Assembly (NCBI GenBank): GCA_946186375.1
Contig: CAMHMZ010000005.1
Location: 1-64,000, forward strand
From: an uncultured Clostridia bacterium
Lineage (GTDB): Bacteria; Bacillota; Clostridia; Oscillospirales; Oscillospiraceae
Length of the DNA stretch: 64,000 nt
Reading direction: 5' to 3'
The notes below the pieces were generated by a model, which did not search any database, was not told where the DNA came from, and worked only from the letters and a program-made list of their open reading frames with translations. Made by a program: the position numbers and the translations under genes. Positions 59,386 through 64,000 of the stretch are shown piece by piece (the first letter of the stretch is position 1; the number at the start of each line of letters is the position of its first letter).

Positions 59386-60909
59386 ATGAGATCAAATAAA
59401 CTGCAGTCTTTGCTTTCCCTGCTTCTGGTCGTGCTGCTGCTGGGCTCGCTGTCCGGCGCGGCCTTTGCCGACCAGGACTATGACCTGAGCGTCGACGAGC
59501 GCGTGGACGAATGCCTCGCGGACGCGGAGGACGGAGAAGTCTCCGCCGTCGCGATCACCGGCGGCTCCTGCCCCGGCCTCGGCCTGTATATGAAAGACGG
59601 CTCGGCCTACATCGGCGGCACGCCCTCCGAGGCGGGCGACTTCACAATGACGGTGCGCATCAGCTATGCCGACGGCACCGAGGAGACCATGACGCTCAAC
59701 TTCACCGTGGAAGGTGAGGAGGAGCCTGAGGAGACTGAAGAGCCCGAGGAGACCGAGGAGCCCGAGGAGACCCCCGAACCGACCGAGACTCCGAAGCCGA
59801 CCGAGACCCCCGCGCCGACCGAGACCGACGTCCCCATCGCCGAGACCGAGACGCCTCAGCCGAAAACACTCAAGATCACCAAGGATCCTACCGGCGAGAC
59901 TGTGATCGAGGGCGGCTCCGCGATGTTCATCGCGCGTGCCGACAACGCCACCGACATCACCTGGCGCCTCGTCAGCCCCGACGGCAACACCTTCTACCGC
60001 TGCGCGGACGCGCCCAGCTACTTCAGCGGTCTGCAGGTCTCCGGTCTCGGCACCGAGACGCTTGTGCTCAGCAACATCCCTCTGACGCTCAACGGCTGGA
60101 AGGCCGACGCCGTCTTTAACGGCGAGGGCGGCCCTCTGACCACGAAGGGCGCTCTGATCACCGTCAACAAGTCCCAGCTCACCATGCCCAGCATCAGCCT
60201 GCAGCCGCAGGACGCCACGGGCACCGTCGGCAGCCCCGTCACCCTGCGCGTGGCCGCCAGCACCAATGAGGGCGTGCTCCATTACCAGTGGTACCGCTCC
60301 GACTCGAATCGCAACAGCGGCGGACAGGCGATCGTCGGCGCCACCGGCGACAGCTTCACGCCGCCCGAAACCGAGGGCACCGTTTACTACTACGCGGTCA
60401 TCTGGGCCGTGAGCGGCGAGCGCAGCAGCACCGCTATCAGCTCCGCTGCCGCTGCCGTGACCTACGCCGCGGCCGCCCCGACCCCGACGCCCGAGCCCAC
60501 ACCGACGCCCGAGCCCACACCGACGCCCGCGCCGACCCAGACGCCTGCGCCGACCCAGACGCCCGATGAGACCGAAACGCCCGTCGAAACCCCGGCGGAG
60601 ACCCCCGCCGCTTCCCGTGACGACGGCTCCGGCTCCCGCCGCCGCAGCAGCGCCGCGCTGACCGCCGCCGCCATCATCCTGCTGCTCGGCGCGCTGGCCT
60701 CCGTGATCGTCTATATCATCCTGCGCCGCCGCGATCAGGCCGCGGAGGAGGAATACGACGAGGATCTCGACGACGATCTCGACGATGACCTTGACGGCGA
60801 CCTTGACGAGAGTCCCGACGACGATCTCGACGAAAAGTTCGATCTGGATCTCGGCATCGGCCGTGACAAGGATATCGACCGGCAAGACCGGAACCGCTTC
60901 AAGAAATAA
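59386..60909 (+). CDS. Surface protein with Ig-like domains, one membrane helix and acidic tail
   Basis: A 507-residue protein: signal peptide (about 1-28), a domain to about 110 ending TLNFTVEG, a Glu/Pro/Thr linker, and Ig-like domains to about 365 (ITKDPTGETVIEGG, then LQPQDATGTVGSPVTL and HYQWYRSD, typical of Ig-like folds). A PTP linker leads to a helix near 423-443 and a 60-residue cytoplasmic tail of (D/E)DLDDDLDxDL repeats. There is no LPxTG-like signal, so it is anchored by its helix. The tail could bind cations or basic proteins. Ligand unknown. Confidence 0.82.
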   Translation: MRSNKLQSLLSLLLVVLLLGSLSGAAFADQDYDLSVDERVDECLADAEDGEVSAVAITGGSCPGLGLYMKDGSAYIGGTPSEAGDFTMTVRISYADGTEETMTLNFTVEGEEEPEETEEPEETEEPEETPEPTETPKPTETPAPTETDVPIAETETPQPKTLKITKDPTGETVIEGGSAMFIARADNATDITWRLVSPDGNTFYRCADAPSYFSGLQVSGLGTETLVLSNIPLTLNGWKADAVFNGEGGPLTTKGALITVNKSQLTMPSISLQPQDATGTVGSPVTLRVAASTNEGVLHYQWYRSDSNRNSGGQAIVGATGDSFTPPETEGTVYYYAVIWAVSGERSSTAISSAAAAVTYAAAAPTPTPEPTPTPEPTPTPAPTQTPAPTQTPDETETPVETPAETPAASRDDGSGSRRRSSAALTAAAIILLLGALASVIVYIILRRRDQAAEEEYDEDLDDDLDDDLDGDLDESPDDDLDEKFDLDLGIGRDKDIDRQDRNRFKK

Positions 60910-60914
60910 GCACT

Positions 60915-60942
60915 GAGCCCCCGGGGTTTCCGGGGGCTTTTG
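60915..60942 (+). terminator. Terminator after the Ig-like surface gene
   Basis: AGCCCCCGG, GGTTT loop, CCGGGGGCT, TTTG. Confidence 0.85.
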
Positions 60943-60947
60943 TTATT

Positions 60948-61109
60948 AGGGTAACGATGATGAAATCGGCAAGAGCGGATCCCGAGAAAATTTGTGTTCT
61001 GATGATGGCACTTTTTTGCAGGAATACTTTGTGTATTTCAAGAAAAAGTGACGAAATCAGGACGCATATTTTCCGGGAGGCGCCGCAGGCGATTTGATCG
61101 GCGTTTACT
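60948..61109. mobile_element. 161-bp palindromic MITE, copy 2
   Basis: It differs from the copy at 49682 at only a few positions, mainly near the right end, where GTTACC has become GTTTACTTGG. The left end GGGTAACGATGATGAAATC is unchanged. It begins just after a terminator, as copy 1 does. Confidence 0.85.
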
Positions 61110-61119
61110 TGGTTTTCAG

Positions 61120-61470
61120 TTTTCAGTTTTTAGAGGAGCGACGAATTCGGAATGCGGAGTTCGGAATTCGGAATGAAGATAAATGAAGGTTTTGCGCGGA
61201 AAATGACGTTGCCATTGTAGGGGGCGATGCCCTCATCGCCCCGCGCGGGACGATCTGAAAACACGAACAAATCCCCGGCGAAAACGTACTGATTTACGAA
61301 TTCGCCGGGGATAATACGCTACATTTTCAGGCTTTTCCTGCCGGGCTGCCGAGGGCGGCAGCCCCTACAAATGAGCGCTACGCCCCGCAGGGACGAGCAC
61401 CGCTCGTCCGCCGAGCCTATCCCGTGTCCGCGGACGCTTCGTGAAACGCCCCTACGAGGGGAACCGACGT
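61120..61470. repeat. Intergenic composite repeat island
   Basis: AATTCGGAATGCGGAGTTCG units (61143-61175), a GTAGGGGGCGATGCCCTCATCG palindrome near 61218, here trimmed in reading, the 42-bp palindrome (61271-61312), GGGACGAGCACCGCTCGTCC (61391-61410) and a decayed mirror ending CCCCTACGAGG. No gene is visible. Confidence 0.7.
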
Positions 61471-61499
61471 TTTCGCGGCGCACGGGCGCGGAGGGAAAC

Positions 61500-61541
61500 A
61501 GAAAACGCCCCTTCTTTCCCGAGAGAGGAAAGAAGGGGCGC
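61500..61541 (-). terminator. Terminator of the paralogous membrane gene pair
   Basis: Minus strand: CGCCCCTTCTTTCC, loop TCTCTCG, GGAAAGAAGGGGCG, TTTTCTGTTT. Confidence 0.85.
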
Positions 61542-61577
61542 GCTTGCTTTGTGAGGGATGCTTTTGCCGGGTGACGG

Positions 61578-62087
61578 TCAAGGAGAAGAGTGGGGCAAGG
61601 GGACATCCTCTTGTCTCGCACAGACGCAAGAGAGAATACACCGACTCTTAGGCAAAACGGTGAAAACGACTTCATCTCCCGGGCAGAATCCCGTTGAGTC
61701 CATCATTGTATACCAGGTATTATCGATTCGGATCCTTGCAGGTTTTATCCCCTTGCCTGCCTTCATGGAAATCAACATCCGGCGCTTGATCTTGCAGATC
61801 TCGCCTTTTCGGGATATGCCGTCTATCTCCATTTCACTGCGCAGGAAAAAACCTCTGCACACAACGAAATGATAGACGCATCGTCCAAACAGATGCGCCG
61901 ATACTACGACAGTAAAGATAAGCGATTTCAGGAAAGGCACATAATTCGTTTCGCCCCGGATCGCACTCTGCAGCTTTTCATAAAGATACGGGCAGTCCCC
62001 CACAAACAAGGCAACGCCGAAGAACAGCATACCAAGGAATGGGAAGAAGAACAAAGCATAATAATATTCGTAGTAATCATATTTCAT
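61578..62087 (-). CDS. Small membrane protein, paralogue 1
   Basis: A 169-residue protein with two helices (about 10-32 and 52-75) and a C-terminal beta domain. It ends GDEVVFTVLPKSRCILSC followed by a short tail, closely like GDRVKITYLPESKCILSC in the neighbour at 62091, so the two arose by duplication. The fold of the C-terminal domain resembles OB-like barrels (GICxIKRR...), but I recognise no family. Its GC content is lower than that of its surroundings and repeats flank the pair. Confidence 0.75.
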   Translation of the reverse strand: MKYDYYEYYYALFFFPFLGMLFFGVALFVGDCPYLYEKLQSAIRGETNYVPFLKSLIFTVVVSAHLFGRCVYHFVVCRGFFLRSEMEIDGISRKGEICKIKRRMLISMKAGKGIKPARIRIDNTWYTMMDSTGFCPGDEVVFTVLPKSRCILSCVCARQEDVPLPHSSP

Positions 62088-62090
62088 GTT

Positions 62091-62615
62091 TTAGTCGCTT
62101 CCTTGAGCTGGCTCCAATTCATCAACCTGCTGAGCAAAACAGCTGAGGATACATTTGCTCTCAGGCAAATACGTAATTTTCACTCGATCGCCAACCGAAA
62201 ACGGGCGGGCATCTGCAATCAAATAAGTGTCCTTCCCCACGTGTATTTCAGACCCGAAGGTGGTCACGCCGTTGATTTGGTATTTTTGACCCGAAAGCGC
62301 GCTATAGTTATTTATGTGTGTTATGGTTCCTTCTGCTGATATTACATAATCTGATCTGTCTTTCATAAGTCTTGTACCCCAACGCAAAAAAGGAGTAAAG
62401 CCAATATAAAGAATAAACAGACATATTGCAAGGCCGAGAAGGTGACTTTTTATTCTTTCAATCAGCACAGGAAAGGAAAAGACATTGTTGCTGTTTTTCC
62501 AGTGTAAAATCTCTCTTAGAATGATTACAACCAACACGCTTCCCGAAACTGCCATGATTAATAGAGGGGTGGTAATCAGCGCTCTGTAATAATCATGAAA
62601 TGTGTATTGCTCCAT
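62091..62615 (-). CDS. Small membrane protein, paralogue 2
   Basis: A 174-residue protein with helices at about 14-34 and 55-75 and the same C-terminal beta domain as its neighbour (GTITHINNYSALSGQKYQING, cut here). It ends YLPESKCILSCFAQQ plus a polar tail. It lies 3 bases upstream of paralogue 1, so both are translated from one mRNA. A/T-rich codons contrast with the rest of the window. Function unknown. Confidence 0.75.
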   Translation of the reverse strand: MEQYTFHDYYRALITTPLLIMAVSGSVLVVIILREILHWKNSNNVFSFPVLIERIKSHLLGLAICLFILYIGFTPFLRWGTRLMKDRSDYVISAEGTITHINNYSALSGQKYQINGVTTFGSEIHVGKDTYLIADARPFSVGDRVKITYLPESKCILSCFAQQVDELEPAQGSD

Positions 62616-62661
62616 CTTGTGCCTCTCATTAAAAAGCGTGGATCAGTATAGATATCAATAA

Positions 62662-63030
62662 TGGGGCAGGGGACGGCCCTGTGTCCCACCGTATTTCTGT
62701 AGACCTATCGGTTTTTTATATTGCAAGTTCGTCGCGTTTTCAAGGAAACACGGACGGGCACGGATACTGCCGCTCGCTTCCTCATGCGCAGCGGGTCGGC
62801 CCCCCTATCGGCGCTGCGCGCCACTTCCCCCGGAGGAGGAAGCAAGGGTGGGCTGTCGAGGACGCCAGTCCCTACAAAAGGCGGTCATGTCCCTCGTAGG
62901 GACGAGCATTGCTCGTCCGCCGAGCCTATCCCGTGTCCGCGGACGAGCGATGCTCGTCCCTACGGGCGTTTTCGAGGAAAACGCTGAACTTTTGCTCTAT
63001 TTTTCCTGAAAACTGAAAACTGACTTCTGA
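62662..63030. repeat. Intergenic composite repeat island with half REP-like element
   Basis: 62662-62750 is a left half of the GGGGCAGGGGACGG element with decayed inner sequence. Then come several CGTAGGG-headed modules, among them GGGACGAGCATTGCTCGTCC (62900-62919) and GGACGAGCGATGCTCGTCCC (62941-62960), and finally CTGAAAACT units (63007-63035) next to the stop codon of the last gene. No gene is visible. Confidence 0.7.
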
Positions 63031-63034
63031 AAAC

Positions 63035-64000
63035 TCAAACGCGGTATTTCTGCTCGTACTCCTTGTAATATTCGTCGAAGTGGTGGGCGCGCAGCTCGCG
63101 CAGGCGGATGACGTATTCGTGCGCGTCGTAGACGTCGGAATTGAGCTCGATGACCGCGATGGCGAGGTTCGAGCAGTGGTCGGCCACGCGCTCGAGGTTG
63201 GAGAGCAGATCCTGGAACACAAAGCCCTGCTCGAGCGTGCACTCGCCCCGCTGCAGCCTGTCGACGTGGTTGAGCTTCATCTCGTCGCAGAGCGTGTCGA
63301 TCCGCTCCTCGAGAGGCTCGACGTAATAGGCCAGCTCTGTGTCCTCGGAGGCGTAGGCGGAAAAAGCCTTGTCGACGATCTCGCGCACGGCGCCGGTGAG
63401 CACCTGCATCTCCCGCAGCGCGGCGCCGGAGAAATTGATCTTCTTTTCGCGCATCTCGCGCGCCGTCTCGGCCAGGTTCATGGCGTGGTCGCTGATACGC
63501 TCGAAGTCCGTGAGCGTGTGCAGGATGCGCGAGACGGTCTCGTTCTGGCGCTTTTCCAGCTCGTGGGCGTTGACGCGGACGAGATAGCTGCCGATCTTGT
63601 CCTCGTATTCGTCGACGCGATCCTCATTGGTCTCAACGGCGGCGTAGCCCTCGGGACTGTAGGAGTTAAAGAGGGCGAGGGCGTCGAGGAGGTTTTTCTG
63701 CGAGAGCTTTGCCATGTCGGCGGTGGTCAGACGGCTCTGCTCCACGGCCAGCGGCGGGTGCGCCAGAAAGCGCTCGTCCAGCCGGTCGAGAGAGGCGCTG
63801 GAGGCCTTTTCCGCCTCGCTCGGCTTGACGAGGGCCGAGAGCAGGCGGATGATGAGCCCGTTGCAGGGCAGCAGCAGGCCCTTGCTCAGGATGCGGAAGG
63901 CGGAGTTTGCCAGCGCGATATTCAAGGGATCCATCACAAGCTCGTTGAGGCTGAGCGGGACGAAGACGCCGACGCCGTAGTACACAAGCGCGAAGACGAG
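63035..64000 (-). CDS. Na/Pi cotransporter family protein with PhoU domain (5' part outside the window)
   Basis: The C-terminal 322 residues of a larger protein; the frame runs open through the right edge. The part seen begins in the last membrane segments (LVFALVYYGVGVFVPLSL) and a helix ending NSAFRILSKGLLLPCN, as in NptA-type sodium-phosphate cotransporters. From about 130 residues in comes a PhoU helical bundle with TDFERISDHAMNLAE and the second copy SNLERVADHCSNLA; the ExxDH pattern binds metal in PhoU proteins. The domain probably regulates the transporter from the cytoplasm. Confidence 0.9.
   Translation of the reverse strand, partial: LVFALVYYGVGVFVPLSLNELVMDPLNIALANSAFRILSKGLLLPCNGLIIRLLSALVKPSEAEKASSASLDRLDERFLAHPPLAVEQSRLTTADMAKLSQKNLLDALALFNSYSPEGYAAVETNEDRVDEYEDKIGSYLVRVNAHELEKRQNETVSRILHTLTDFERISDHAMNLAETAREMREKKINFSGAALREMQVLTGAVREIVDKAFSAYASEDTELAYYVEPLEERIDTLCDEMKLNHVDRLQRGECTLEQGFVFQDLLSNLERVADHCSNLAIAVIELNSDVYDAHEYVIRLRELRAHHFDEYYKEYEQKYRV

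Noticed and set aside
61558-62340. Plus-strand frames opposite the paralogous membrane pair.
   Set aside because: The minus-strand frames have starts, hydrophobic helices and a shared motif; the plus-strand ones show none of these.

Overview
The window looks like chromosome from a GC-rich, spore-forming member of the Clostridia, probably Oscillospiraceae-like. The reasons are the Firmicutes-type housekeeping blocks (smc-ftsY-yhbY-nadD/yqeK-rsfS-leuS, rpsU, rlmB), a SpoIIID regulator, a BofC-like protein, a DUF1292 protein, a complete D-alanylation (dlt) operon, a class B sortase, and a lysine riboswitch in front of an amino-acid ABC transporter. There are no rRNA or tRNA genes, no CRISPR array and no intact transposase.

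Layout. 0.2-2.9 kb: a leucine-rich-repeat membrane protein and its partner membrane protein. 3.4-6.2 kb: lysine riboswitch, terminator and a three-gene ABC importer. 6.3-11.4 kb: sortase B and a large repeat-rich surface protein ending in a TPATGD sorting-like signal. 11.5-20.3 kb (minus strand): rpsU, leuS, rsfS, fused nadD-yqeK, yhbY, ftsY and an unusually short smc. 20.3-30 kb: a small membrane protein, an AI-2E family permease, DacF-like carboxypeptidase, a 6S-like RNA, DUF1292, BofC-like, class A PBP, a conserved small protein and an SH3/NlpC hydrolase. 30.2-32.6 kb: a TetR-controlled redox operon. 32.7-35.6 kb: an S9 peptidase operon. 35.7-40.5 kb: a lipoprotein plus dltA-B-C-D, followed by a 45-residue ORF that looks like dltX in an unusual 3' position. 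41.5-49.6 kb: Rrf2 regulator, a glycoside-utilisation operon (MFS, GH1, esterase, GH2) opposite an AraC regulator, and SpoIIID. 49.9-58.2 kb: glycosyltransferase, aquaporin, membrane spermidine-synthase-like protein, AtpI-like protein, a degenerate P-type-ATPase-like protein and rlmB. 58.3-64 kb: inactive rhomboid-like protein, an Ig-like surface protein with an acidic tail, a lower-GC pair of paralogous membrane proteins, and the C-terminal part of a Na/Pi cotransporter with a PhoU domain.

Much of the content concerns the cell envelope: peptidoglycan synthesis and trimming (PBP, DacF, NlpC), teichoic-acid D-alanylation, sortase anchoring and lipid glycosylation. Between gene blocks lie islands of short repeats: hairpins with a constant CGTAGGG head, an exactly 42-bp palindrome in four copies, two copies of a ~161-bp palindromic MITE, a separate 163-bp palindrome and a GGGACAGGGGACGG inverted-repeat element.

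The most unusual items are the P-type-ATPase-like protein whose phosphorylation and ATP motifs are all replaced, the SMC with both coiled-coil arms apparently shortened, the displaced dltX, and the repeat families with compensatory stem changes. All family assignments come from reading motifs by eye; no database search was run.
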